In this document: piece after piece, positions 10,409 through 20,066 of the stretch
Layout of the letters: the number at the start of each line of letters is the position of its first letter
Position numbering within the stretch: position 1 is the stretch's first letter
Source of the DNA: Arthrinium phaeospermum
Lineage: Eukaryota; Ascomycota; Sordariomycetes; Amphisphaeriales; Apiosporaceae
Direction: 5' to 3'
NCBI GenBank assembly: GCA_006503535.1
Contig: QYRS01000006.1
Coordinates: forward strand, 868,001-932,000
Length of the DNA: 64,000 bases
Notes under the pieces: model-generated
Databases searched by the model: none
Told to the model about the DNA's origin: nothing
The model's input: the letters and a program-made list of their open reading frames with translations, nothing else
Program-made: the position numbers and the translations under genes

Positions 10409-11596
10409 ATGGAGTCCAACCCCACTACCGACCTGCCTGTCCTGATCATCGGAGCCGGAGTCGCCGGCCTCACTCTGGCGCAAGGCCTCCGACTCCGGTC
10501 CGTCCCATTCCGCCTTTTTGAGCGTCATGCACAATCGCACAAGGCGCAGGGCCACCGCTTTCGCATCTCGGGACAAGGCCGAGCGGCCCTCAACAGTGTT
10601 TTGTCGCCCCAGCTCCAGAGTCTGCTGCAACGCTCAGCCCCCGAGATCGGCTCCGCGCCGCGCTATGTCGACGCAAGGAAACTCGAGTTTCCCGACCCCC
10701 AGCCCGCGGATCCCGAGGCAATGCCTCTGGATCGAAGTTGGATCCGCGCATTGACCCTGCTGGGCATCTCCGACGCCGTGGAGTACGAGAAGGCGTTCGA
10801 AGCGTACGAGATTGTCGACGGGCAGGTCCAGGCCAAGTTTGCCGACGGCTCCGTGGCGCGTGGGCAATTCCTGGTCGGCGCCGACGGCATTCAGAGCAGG
10901 GTGCGCAAGCAGCTCCAACCAGACCGGAAGCTGCTCGACCTGGAGCGCTGCGTCATGTGGGGCCGCACCCCGCTGACAGAAGCCGTGCGGGCAAGACTAC
11001 GATCCGAACTACTGAGCTGGTGCATGTATCACGACTACGACGCCAATGTCCAGGCCGTGGTGGACCCGATGGTATGGCCCGAGAGCGGGCTGCAGGAGCT
11101 GGGGGACAGACTGCCCGAGTTCTCCAACTACGTGTATTGGGTCGTGTGCACGGCGCCCGGTCAATACTCGGCGGCGCTGCCCAAGACGACGCAGGAGAAG
11201 GAATATTTCCTGGGGCAGGTGACCCAGGCGTGGCATCCCGACCTGAAGCTTTTGTTCGATCTCGCTGCGCATGAGTTGTCCGCCTGTGCACCAGTCCTGT
11301 CGAGCAAACCCGACATCGAGCTTCGACTGGCGGGCCAAACTGGGCGGGTGACGCTCGTTGGCGATGCGGCGCACCCCATGAGTCCGATGGGTGGTTCCGG
11401 AGCCGACACGGCCATTAGGAACGCAGCGGACTTGGCATTGACCATTGCCGAAAAGGGCGTCACCAAGAAGGACATGATGGAGTACGAAGCAAGGATGGAA
11501 GAGAGAGCAAAAGCGAAGGTGGAGCATTCGTTCCGGGGCGGTCAGAAATTCTGGCACGGAAAGGAATGGACCGAATATGGCGCAGCTGGTATATAA
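10409..11596 (+). CDS. FAD-dependent monooxygenase (class A, salicylate-hydroxylase-like)
   Basis: Single-exon gene, 395 residues. Start chosen at the ATG at 10409 because it sits just before the beta-strand PVLIIGAGVAGLTLAQGLR, the N-terminal GxGxxG FAD site (residues 15-20). The FLVGADGIQSRVR segment is the DG motif of group-A flavin hydroxylases, and VTLVGDAAHPMSPMGGSGAD is the GD motif contacting FAD ribose. This order and spacing are those of FAD_binding_3 monooxygenases that hydroxylate aromatics or polyketides using NAD(P)H. No membrane segment is obvious. With the nearby P450 and FAD oxidoreductase it suggests oxidative modification of small molecules, but no core biosynthetic enzyme is present. 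Confidence 0.88.
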   Translation: MESNPTTDLPVLIIGAGVAGLTLAQGLRLRSVPFRLFERHAQSHKAQGHRFRISGQGRAALNSVLSPQLQSLLQRSAPEIGSAPRYVDARKLEFPDPQPADPEAMPLDRSWIRALTLLGISDAVEYEKAFEAYEIVDGQVQAKFADGSVARGQFLVGADGIQSRVRKQLQPDRKLLDLERCVMWGRTPLTEAVRARLRSELLSWCMYHDYDANVQAVVDPMVWPESGLQELGDRLPEFSNYVYWVVCTAPGQYSAALPKTTQEKEYFLGQVTQAWHPDLKLLFDLAAHELSACAPVLSSKPDIELRLAGQTGRVTLVGDAAHPMSPMGGSGADTAIRNAADLALTIAEKGVTKKDMMEYEARMEERAKAKVEHSFRGGQKFWHGKEWTEYGAAGI

Positions 11597-12205
11597 GTTT
11601 GATTAATCTCAAGGACTATACCCTAGGCGATAATTACTGCACTGCATTATCATCTTTCTCCGGAATTGTGACCGACACCCTCCTTAATCTCCATTAACAC
11701 AGGTCAGGATACACAGGGTCTTGTTCCCAATGTGGACAGTTTCACATCCACCCAGGCATCGTCGATGGACCGACGCAGTTTGCCGGCTTCGTTATGAGTG
11801 GCCTTGTAGAACAGGTCGAGAACGAGTGGATGCCATCTTTGGAAGTGACACTCTAATGGTGAGTGATCAGCTGGAGCTTTGTGGCTTGGAATATGCGCTC
11901 CCGGCCCAGTCTGACACGCCGACAGGGTGGTAAACAAGTAACAGGAAAGGGATTTCTCGAACTTGCTAAGAACGATATCTCTGTTGGCTCAGCGGCAGAC
12001 TCGGGCAGCTTCACAATCACTAGTGTCTACCCAGTGTTCTCATTCCTGAACGATGCGATTATTCCAAGTCTACTCCCGCTTTTTCAGTGGACCTAAACTC
12101 TTCTCTTGAACACCCATCCTGTCTTGGACTTGACCAACCTCGAGAATGAGTTCTTCATTCACCCCCTCTAGATTGCCGTAGCTATCGTTCATCGAATCAA
12201 AACTG
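11597..12205. other. Intergenic, no supported gene
   Basis: Convergent 3' ends of the monooxygenase and the aldo-keto reductase genes. Short open frames exist on both strands (for example 11704-11937 minus) and one reads plausibly, but none has a start, domain or splice structure I can support. Confidence 0.45.
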
Positions 12206-13408
12206 CTAAATGGAACTCCTCTGCACTGCCCTCTCATTCACGAACCCCGGCTCCGGGCTGTCCCAGCTGTAGTCCTGCCACTCGCCCAACGCGGGCCACA
12301 AGACCTCGCGCACCAGCCTATCCGTGCGGCGGATCCTGTCCCCGCTCCCCGACGGCGTGGCCGCGCCGTCGTGCGAATCCAGCGCCTCCAGCACTCCCTC
12401 CCACTCGCGCACCGTCTCCTCCAGCTCATCAACCGACGTGACCCCCATGACGCTGCCCCCGACCGTCGTGGTAGTGGCAGCGCCTTGCGGGCTGCAGGGC
12501 AGCTGGATGCCGACGCCAGCGAGCGCCCCCACGCGCGCCCACTCGTAGAGCGACCAGCGAATGGCCACGGCCTCGAGCCGCTCGCCCGCCGCGGCCGCCT
12601 TGTCCGCGAGCGTCTTGCAGGCCACGCGGAGGGCCGGCGGGGACGGATGCCACTTGGCCAGCGGCGAGCCCCCCGACGCGGTCTCCGGGTCCGGCGGGAT
12701 GCCCGTCGACGTCAGCAGGCCCATGTTCAGCATGCTCGCGTTCAGCACCACGTCCACCCCGGCGGACTTGAGGCGTCGGACGGGGCTGCCGTCGTCCACG
12801 ACGCCCATGACCTCGGCCCGGGCCAGCGAGCAGTTCTGCACCGTGAAGTGGCCGTAGCTGAGGACGGCGTCCAGCGGGGTCCCCGTCTCGCGCAGCACCG
12901 TCTCGGCGAGGTCGCACAAGACCAAAACGGGGAACCCGCTGATGCCGACGGCGCGGACCTGGGGGATGCGGCGCAGCTCCGCGACGGCCTCGAGGACCTC
13001 GCGGGGCGAGACGAACTCGACGTCGTGCAGGTACACGAGGTCCAGGTAAGGGGTGTGCAGCCGCTCCAGGCTGCGCCGGACGCTGGACCGGATGTGGGCG
13101 GGGGAGTAGTCGAAGACGCGAGGCGCGATGCGGCCGGCCTTGGTGATGATGCAGTACGACTCTCGCGAGACGCCGGATTCCTGCGCGGCCGCCAGGGCGT
13201 CGCCCAGAAGCAGCTCCGAGGGGCCGTAGTAGGGCGAGGTGTCGAAGGCGGTGACGCCTAGCTCGAGCGCGCGGGACACGATGCGCCGGTAGGGCATTTG
13301 TAGGGGGTCGGCGACGTATTGGGTGTTGAAGGTGGCCGTACCCAGTATGAGAGGAGGCAGGCGCTCACAGAGCGGGCGGGTCTGATGGTTTGTGGCGGCT
13401 TTTTCCAT
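12206..13408 (-). CDS. ARA2: Aldo-keto reductase, NAD-dependent D-arabinose dehydrogenase (Ara2-like)
   Basis: Single-exon gene, 400 residues. By family it oxidises D-arabinose to D-arabinono-1,4-lactone, the penultimate step of D-erythroascorbate synthesis in fungi. The AKR catalytic tetrad is visible: Asp56 and Tyr61 in AFDTSPYYGPSE, Lys90 in CIITKAGR and His128 in LDLVYLHDVEF. The start LILGTATFNTQY and the C-terminal SVMGVTSVDELEETV match the Ara2/L-galactose-dehydrogenase branch rather than typical xylose reductases. It is divergently oriented, 944 bp from a D-arabinono-1,4-lactone oxidase gene that encodes the next enzyme of the same pathway, which strongly supports the call. Cytosolic; no targeting signal seen. 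Confidence 0.88.
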   Translation of the reverse strand: MEKAATNHQTRPLCERLPPLILGTATFNTQYVADPLQMPYRRIVSRALELGVTAFDTSPYYGPSELLLGDALAAAQESGVSRESYCIITKAGRIAPRVFDYSPAHIRSSVRRSLERLHTPYLDLVYLHDVEFVSPREVLEAVAELRRIPQVRAVGISGFPVLVLCDLAETVLRETGTPLDAVLSYGHFTVQNCSLARAEVMGVVDDGSPVRRLKSAGVDVVLNASMLNMGLLTSTGIPPDPETASGGSPLAKWHPSPPALRVACKTLADKAAAAGERLEAVAIRWSLYEWARVGALAGVGIQLPCSPQGAATTTTVGGSVMGVTSVDELEETVREWEGVLEALDSHDGAATPSGSGDRIRRTDRLVREVLWPALGEWQDYSWDSPEPGFVNERAVQRSSI

Positions 13409-14352
13409 TGTGGTGATTTACTTCCAGCGGTTTACTCTCTATTGGACCAAGTGTATGCGTATAGATATGCAGAAGGTGTTGTTCGGGATGGCTTAGAAAG
13501 TGTCTTTTGTGGTCTGGGCCTAGGTGCTTATCAGCAGGATGCCGTTTGCGTGCGAGACATGACTGTTTGTTACGAGACGGGACAACAGAACTATGTACAT
13601 GCATCTGATTGATGATATGATTACTGGTTGATATGTTTTAGCCAGGGAGTTTGATCTTCCATGGCGCATGTCCTATAGCATAGCTGTCATTGTTTGACAG
13701 GCAAACGTTTCTTCTGACAAGGTCTTGTTTCTTCTTGGCAGAAGCGGTAAATGGCTGAAGCGTCGCTGACTCGCTCTCGTTTCTTCTAGATGGAGACACA
13801 GAAATAGATGCAACCCGGCGGGTCTACCCTTGTCCGTGGGTAGTGGCAAGTGCATGCAGCAGCACATGCGGGTCGATCTGGAGATCTCCGGACCCCTACC
13901 CCTGATCAAACACTGATGCGCCAAGACCTGGCCGACATGGATCCCACACAGTGTGTTTCTCCCTTTCGCATTCTACATACGTTACTCACTCCCTCGCTAC
14001 AAAGACGGGTAAATGTCATCCCATCTGTCTAAGCACCATTGAGGACGGGGCATCCCAAACATCTATTCTGAGCATCGGAAAACCCGCGTCCCGCATGACA
14101 CGATGCGACACCGCCTAGCTCATCGAAACTTACCAAGAGAGGCTTTCTCAGTCGCCAGGCTCTTTCAATGCGAGTGGCTTTTCCCATACCCAGTTCCCCT
14201 CACCACTGGTTGAAATTGATGGATGCTTCGCACATATTCGCATGCAAACAAACAAACAAACAAAAACCCAACCAGACTTCGTCCCCTTGGTCGCATACGG
14301 CAATTTCCATAATACCACACAAACAAGTTCGCTGAGCGATATTGTTAAAAAA
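13409..14352. promoter_or_regulatory. Shared promoter region of the ARA2/ALO1 divergent pair
   Basis: This 944-bp spacer separates two head-to-head genes for consecutive enzymes, so it probably holds a shared regulatory region. A CAAA-type microsatellite (ACAAACAAACAAACAAA) lies near 14250, just before the ALO1-like gene. No specific operator was identified. Confidence 0.5.
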
Positions 14353-16041
14353 ATGGCCCCCTCGTCTTCGTTGCCCACTGCGATGGACCCCCAAATCCAG
14401 ACCATCATCGACGACGTCGTCGGCCAAAGCGGCGTGCCCTTCCGGGCCCGGCGCGCCCACACGCACGCGACGTGGGCCAAGACCTTCTCGTCGCGGCCGG
14501 AGCTGTACCTCGAGCCCGAGACGCAGGAGGAGGTGGAGCAGGTCGTGCGGCTGGCCCGGCTGTGCCGGCGGCGGCTCGTCCCCGTCGGGCACGCCCACTC
14601 GCCCTCGACGCTGACGTGCACCAGTAACTGGATGCTGAGCCTCGACAAGATGAACCGGATCCTGTCCTTCGACGACGCGACGGGCGTCGCCACCATGCAG
14701 GCGGGCATCCGGCTGTTCCAGCTCAGCGACGAGCTGGCGCGGCGGGGGTTCGCCATGCCCATCATGGGCAGCGTCAACGAGCAGAGCATCGCGGGCGTCA
14801 TCAGCACGGGGACGCGGGGCAGCTCGCTCAAGCACGGCCTGCTGTCGGAGAGCATCACCTCGCTCAAGATCACGCTGGGCAGCGGGCAGACGGTCGCGTG
14901 CTCCGCGACCGAGGACCCAGACCTATTCCGGGCGGCGCTGCTGTCGCTGGGCGCGCTGGGCATCATCACCGAGGTGACGTTCCGGGCGGTCCGCTCCTTC
15001 GCGCTGCGGTGGGACCAGCGCATCGACACCGACGCCCGCGTCCTGGCGACCTGGGACACGACGCTCTGGACCCAGGCCGACTTCGTGCGGGTCTGGTGGC
15101 TGCCGTACACGCGCCGCGCCGTCCTCTGGAAGGCCGACGCCGTGCCCCAGGCCGACCTCGACAGCGGCCGCGAGGCGCTGCGCGACCCGCCCGTCGGCTA
15201 CTACGACGGCGCCCTCGGCTACCACATCTATCACAACCTGCTGGCGCTGGCGCGGTGGGTGCCGCGCATCGTGCCCTGGATCGAGTGGTTCGTCTTCGGG
15301 CTGCAGTACGGCTTCCGGAACGGCGAGTCCACGCGGACGAGCGCCGTCCAGCCCAGCGCGAAAGCCTTCTGGATGAACTGCCTCTACAGCCAGTACGTGA
15401 CCGAGTGGGCCATCCCCCTCGCCCGCGGCCCGGAAGCCCTAGCCCGTCTGGGCGCCTGGCTCAACCGGCTGCAGCCGGGCGACCCGGGCTACGTGAAGCA
15501 CGGGATCCCCTTCAGCGCCGAGGGCGTCTACGTGCACTCGCCCGTCGAGGTGCGCGTCTGCGACGGCCGCGCCCGCACCACCGGCGCCGCCCGGCCCTGG
15601 CTCGACTCCACCGTCAAGGACGGGCCCACGCTCAACATCAACGCCACCATGTACCGCCCCTACCTGCGGGATCCGCCGGGGCTGGAGCGCTGGTTCGCCG
15701 GCTTCGAGTGGCTGATGCGCGACCTGGGCGGGCGCCCCCACTGGGCCAAGAACTTCGGCGTCTCGGCCGAGGAGCTGGCCGACTGGTACGGTGACGACCT
15801 GACGCAGTGGCGGCGCGTGCGCGACGCGGCGGACCCGGACGGGCTGTTCGTGGGGCCCTGGCACCGCCAGCACGTCCTCGATCCGGCGGCGCCGCGGTAC
15901 CCGGCTGAAGAGCGGGAGACGGGCAGGGTGAGCGCGGGGGCGCAGACGGGGGTGACGGTGTTGGGGGACGTGCAGACGGTCAAGGCCGGGGAGGCGGCGG
16001 TCCACAGTCGACAGGACTCGGGCGTGTCAGCCGTGCAGTAG
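14353..16041 (+). CDS. ALO1: D-arabinono-1,4-lactone oxidase
   Basis: Single-exon gene, 562 residues from the ATG at 14353; an upstream in-frame ATG at 14242 adds only low-complexity residues. FAD-linked aldonolactone oxidase that turns D-arabinono-1,4-lactone into D-erythroascorbate with O2, forming H2O2; yeast Alo1 is a mitochondrial outer-membrane protein. The N-terminal PCMH-type FAD domain carries PVGHAHSPS (His80/His82), the conserved flavin-linking region, and the glycine-rich NEQSIAGVISTGTRGSS. The C-terminal ALO domain carries PHWAKNF, the conserved HWxK active-site signature. Length matches the family (about 550). Divergent from the ARA2-like gene, giving two consecutive pathway steps side by side. 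Confidence 0.93.
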   Translation: MAPSSSLPTAMDPQIQTIIDDVVGQSGVPFRARRAHTHATWAKTFSSRPELYLEPETQEEVEQVVRLARLCRRRLVPVGHAHSPSTLTCTSNWMLSLDKMNRILSFDDATGVATMQAGIRLFQLSDELARRGFAMPIMGSVNEQSIAGVISTGTRGSSLKHGLLSESITSLKITLGSGQTVACSATEDPDLFRAALLSLGALGIITEVTFRAVRSFALRWDQRIDTDARVLATWDTTLWTQADFVRVWWLPYTRRAVLWKADAVPQADLDSGREALRDPPVGYYDGALGYHIYHNLLALARWVPRIVPWIEWFVFGLQYGFRNGESTRTSAVQPSAKAFWMNCLYSQYVTEWAIPLARGPEALARLGAWLNRLQPGDPGYVKHGIPFSAEGVYVHSPVEVRVCDGRARTTGAARPWLDSTVKDGPTLNINATMYRPYLRDPPGLERWFAGFEWLMRDLGGRPHWAKNFGVSAEELADWYGDDLTQWRRVRDAADPDGLFVGPWHRQHVLDPAAPRYPAEERETGRVSAGAQTGVTVLGDVQTVKAGEAAVHSRQDSGVSAVQ

Positions 16042-17028
16042 TTGATTAGAAGTCAGATCGCGAGATACATATTGCGCTGTGGAGTAATCATGTCAATGTT
16101 CATTTTCTTCGAGCAAAAAAATAACGATGTTCCAACGATGCCCGTGAATTCAATGTAATCGACTTTTCTTGTGCTAGATTTGCATTGGGCCTTGCTTTGG
16201 CAGTTGTGCCATTGCCGCCGGCGATGCTAACGATGGTTCATGAGTAAGGCATCTGATCTCATGCCTCGACAATTACTCGCACATATTGCCTATTCGCGCT
16301 CATATTAGTTACTAATGCCAAGAATACTTTATTGCTTCGCCAAGAGGCCGTAAGTTAATTACACGTGGAATAAATTTATGTCGACGTCATATCAGCCGAA
16401 ATAGCTTATTCAAAATATGAGTCTCACGTAGCTAAGCTTTCGAAATGCAACATGTTCATCGAATGAAGTCTGGGACGGGGGCAGCTCTCGGCGTCGCACA
16501 GGGATGGTGCTGCTTACCGCGTTAAAGTCCGAGGCCGAGGCCGAGGGTCTAGACCCCTCATCGTACGTTGCTTGCGCTGCTGAGTCGGATATCTCCATTC
16601 AGGCTTGCAGCTCGCTCTGGTACATGACTCGCCCCATCCACTCGTACATGCCCAACTTTGAGAGATTGGCCAATAGACGGGGCCCGTTTCATACTTCAGA
16701 CCGAGATCGAACAAACCTCAGTGGGAGCTACTCCTAAACATACAATGGCCGTTTCCATTAGACAAGTTCCCATAACAAGAAACATTGAACAACATTCTAA
16801 TGGTATTCCATTGAAATAACTACATCAGTTACGTTAGGACTACTTGCATGCCATTACCATTTTACTGATGTAAATGTAACCAGCACGCACGCCGTTGATC
16901 TGAAGTGGGAAACGACTGAAAATAGTCCGTGTGGATAAAAGAAAACTCCAAAGCTAGAAATGCAGATACGTACATGCATGTACCACCAGAAGCTCTCCAC
17001 CCCCAAAGTAACCCAATCTCATCGGCAA
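16042..17028. other. Intergenic, no supported gene
   Basis: Mixed-composition DNA between the convergent ALO1-like and DUF89 genes. Short open frames at 16410-16740 show no domain or splice logic. Confidence 0.5.
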
Positions 17029-18685
17029 CTACCGAGCCTGCGAAAACTGGACCACCGCCCACTTTCCGCTCCACGCCCACCTGCGAGGCCCACTGAGAGG
17101 CGACTCATTCGCGGCAGAATCAAATCCCGGGTCGGTAGCCGCCCGCAGCTCCTCGTCCCTGCCCGGCGGGAGCCCAACCACGACATCGGCCTTGCACGTG
17201 CGCAGCGCCAGCACGTTGACGTCCGCCAGAGACGGGGTGGACGCGTCTGCGTCTTCACCCCCTCCTACTGTCTGCCTCCAGCCGGGCGCCGGCGCCGTAA
17301 TGGCCTGGAGGAAGGGGGTGGTGGGCGACCAGGCCCGGTCGCCCGTCAGCTTGCGGTAGTTCAGGTCTCCCTTGAAGATGACCAGGCCGCTGGTGCGGAG
17401 CTCCGCCAAGAGCGGCGGGTCCTCGCGCGACAGGGCGGCGAAGCCGCACGGGAGCGTCCAGAAGGGGCTGGTGCGCAGGGAGAGCCGGCCCTCTTTGCGG
17501 AACGACTCGAGCTGGGCCGAGAGGAAGGCGAGGTCCTCGACGAGGCTACTGCTGTTGTCGCTGTCTGACCCGAAGAAGAAATCCGCAGGGTTCGAGAGGA
17601 CGCCCAGGAGGGCCTCGAAGTCGGCGGGCGTCACGTCGGACACGAACCAGGGGATGTTTTTGGGGTGAAACACGACCTCGCGCGCCAGGCCGGAGGAGAG
17701 GAGGTAGCCGGCGAGGAGCAGGTCCACATAGAGCTCAAACCCGGAATTGTCCAGGACGATGTCCACCCGCGATGAAGAGGACGACGAGGACCCCCGGCTT
17801 GCGGCTGGCGGCGGCGGCGCTCCGGAGCTTCTCGTAGACCCGCGGCAGGTCGTTGACCAGGATGTTGCTCTCTGCCGCCTTGCGCGCCGCGGACCCCTGC
17901 AGCTTCTGGATGTCCTCATACGAGAGGTTCGTGAGCAGGGACAGGTCCGTGGCGTTGCCCCAGAGGCAGATCTCGAACATCTCGCCGAAGAGGACCTGCT
18001 CCTCGGCACTGCCCGGCGTGGCGGCCGCGCCCGCGTGGTGGGAGGCAACAATGCCCCGGTACCGCGCGGCGAGCTCGGCCACGGCCGGCTGGGAGGACCG
18101 GAAGGTGCTCATCTTCTGGTTCATGAAGGCGTCGTAGTCCTTCCAGTGCGCCGAGAGGCGGAAGTGGGTGCTGATGCGCTTGAACAGGTAGCACTCGCAA
18201 AACAGCCAGGGCGAGCTGTGCCACGTCTGCCGGCCCCCCGAAGCCTCGAGCTCTTCATTGTAGGAGGCTATCTCCGGACTGCCGTCATCCACCAAGGGAC
18301 TGAATAGTCATAGCCGAGACTTAGTCAACAGGTCCTCTAGTGTGGGTCTCTTTTTCTGGAGCTGTTTCTTACCAAAGCTTAGCACCTTCCAGGATGTCGT
18401 TCTTTAGGCTTTGGAGCGTTGCTATGAGTGCACAGCCCTCATCCACCTTTGCCTGCACATGCACGTGCTGGAAGACGGCTTTGGTGAGGTCGTCAACAAC
18501 TCCAGTCTACCAAATATGTTAGCCAAGATTGCAACTAAAACTGCATCTGCACTATACGGGGACAAATGCAATGGAATTGCACTCACAACTATGATGGGCC
18601 ATCTGGTTCTCGCCGTCTCGTACCCGAAAGAGGATGGGTCGGCAGTGGAATAGGGAGTAGGGCAGCTGGTGGCTGAGTGCGACAT
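17029..18685 (-). CDS. DUF89/ARMT1-family metal-dependent sugar-phosphate phosphatase, apparent frameshift
   Basis: Three exons: 18587-18685, 18373-18506 and 17029-18299. Exons 1-2 rebuild the N-terminus TARTRWPIIVTGVVDDLTKA. Exon 3 carries SSPWLFCECYLFKR, the catalytic VDIVLDNSGFELYVDLLLA (Asp/Asn/Glu metal site) and VIFKGDLNYRKLTGDR, all diagnostic of DUF89. Relatives (yeast YMR027W, human ARMT1) are Mn/Co-dependent phosphatases acting on sugar phosphates such as fructose-1-phosphate; ARMT1 was also reported as a carboxyl methyltransferase. The frame breaks between the first half of exon 3 and the metal-site half. One base fewer in the C5 run at 17791-17795 would join them into about 500 residues, the family's length. 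So this is either a consensus error or a damaged gene. It lies between the ALO1-like and SIS genes. Confidence 0.82.
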
Positions 18686-20066
18686 GGTTGGATGGGACTA
18701 AGTGGTGTGACTGAAAAAATGTATATTGATTGCGAGACTTGAAAAACATAAAAACGGCAAAGAGATGAGTAACCAACGATATCAATGGATTTTGGTAAGT
18801 CCCAGTCTGCTGTGTAAGTACTTGGAGCTGATTGACGGAGAAGAGAACCAAGTCACGGCTCAGATCCAGAGCCGATAGGCTGGGACAGGGTCGTTGTAAC
18901 CCGCGGGCTGGAAGGGTGTCAGACTGCCCGCCCGCGAGAGCCAAGAGCCAAGAGGCAGTGCTATACTTAGCCCTTCTGACGTGAACCCCGCAGGGACCCC
19001 GGCGACCCGTCAATGCATGTACTTTTCCATCGATGGTGGGGACGGGGGACAATGCGTACGTAGGCCTCGATGATGCTGTAGTGGCAGTCAGAGGCAATCA
19101 GAGGCAATCTGAAGCGCCATGGGCAACAATAGGCTGGAACATTCTAGACCCGCCGTGGGGTGGGAAGGGCATGGGATGTGCCCCTGTCGGGCATCTCTGA
19201 TTGATTGATGGATAAGATGCGGCATCTTGCAGCACGGCAGCATGGATTTGGCTTCGCCCCCGGCACCCGGCTCAGACGAAACGTCGAAACATTGGCATGA
19301 TATCGACAGGGCTCCGGGGTGGAGCTCCCCCCCCTGGCCGCACACCTCGGATCCGGATTTTCCCGACAGCCAATCGCCCAATGCAGGAAACAGCAGCAGA
19401 TAAGAGGCCAAAGTTAGATAGACAGCGAGCGATATAGAGTTTGTTGCATTGGATCCCGATAGAATGGCCTGGCTATGCTATTGGCACATGGGCAATATCC
19501 GGCCGTCCCTGGCGAACTCCCCCATATCTTGGCCAGACGAACGCGCCCCCTGTCGACCCCTGGAGGATGACCCTGTCATCTGCCCACGGCATAGAGATGA
19601 AACATAGCTGCGTATGTCGTCATCCCATTTAGATCGCTGCCAATGGAAGAGCCGCATGAGTCTCGTCAGGGGTACATGTCCGGGACCTTCACGACCTCGA
19701 CCTCGGCAATATCGGCATCTGCGCTAGGCTGCAAACAAGATGGTGAGCACGGGAGATCGATCATACCATATCTTCATGTGCATCTAGAATCATATCTATA
19801 AGATGAGAATGATTCCCAATGGAAATCATGAATAGAAACACAAGCCAATCAGACTTCCATCTCTCTATCTCTTTCTCATTCTTATCATTCTTCTTCTTCT
19901 TACCAGCCGGTCTGATCAACAATATCAAACCGTCATTTTAATCGGTCCCACAACTGAATTGCGTATTCAGCACCTCATTCTTCTTCTTCTTCTCGCCTTT
20001 ATATTCTTTCTCGCCCGTCTTCGTCAAGCACGAAGATCTTCTTGTCATCTCACTCAACTCATCAAA
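18686..20066. promoter_or_regulatory. Long divergent intergenic region with CT-rich leader
   Basis: Separates DUF89 (minus) and SIS (plus) genes. The last 200 bp before the SIS ATG are strongly pyrimidine-rich (CTTCTTCTTCTT stretches near 19890 and 19980), a common 5' leader of well-expressed fungal genes. Nothing else is recognised. Confidence 0.45.

Noticed and set aside
12371..13261. Plus-strand open frame opposite the ARA2-like gene
   Set aside because: Antisense shadow with biased composition; the minus-strand frame has the AKR tetrad.
14898..15794. Second plus-strand frame inside the ALO1-like gene
   Set aside because: Arg/Pro/Gly-rich out-of-frame product of a GC-rich coding region.
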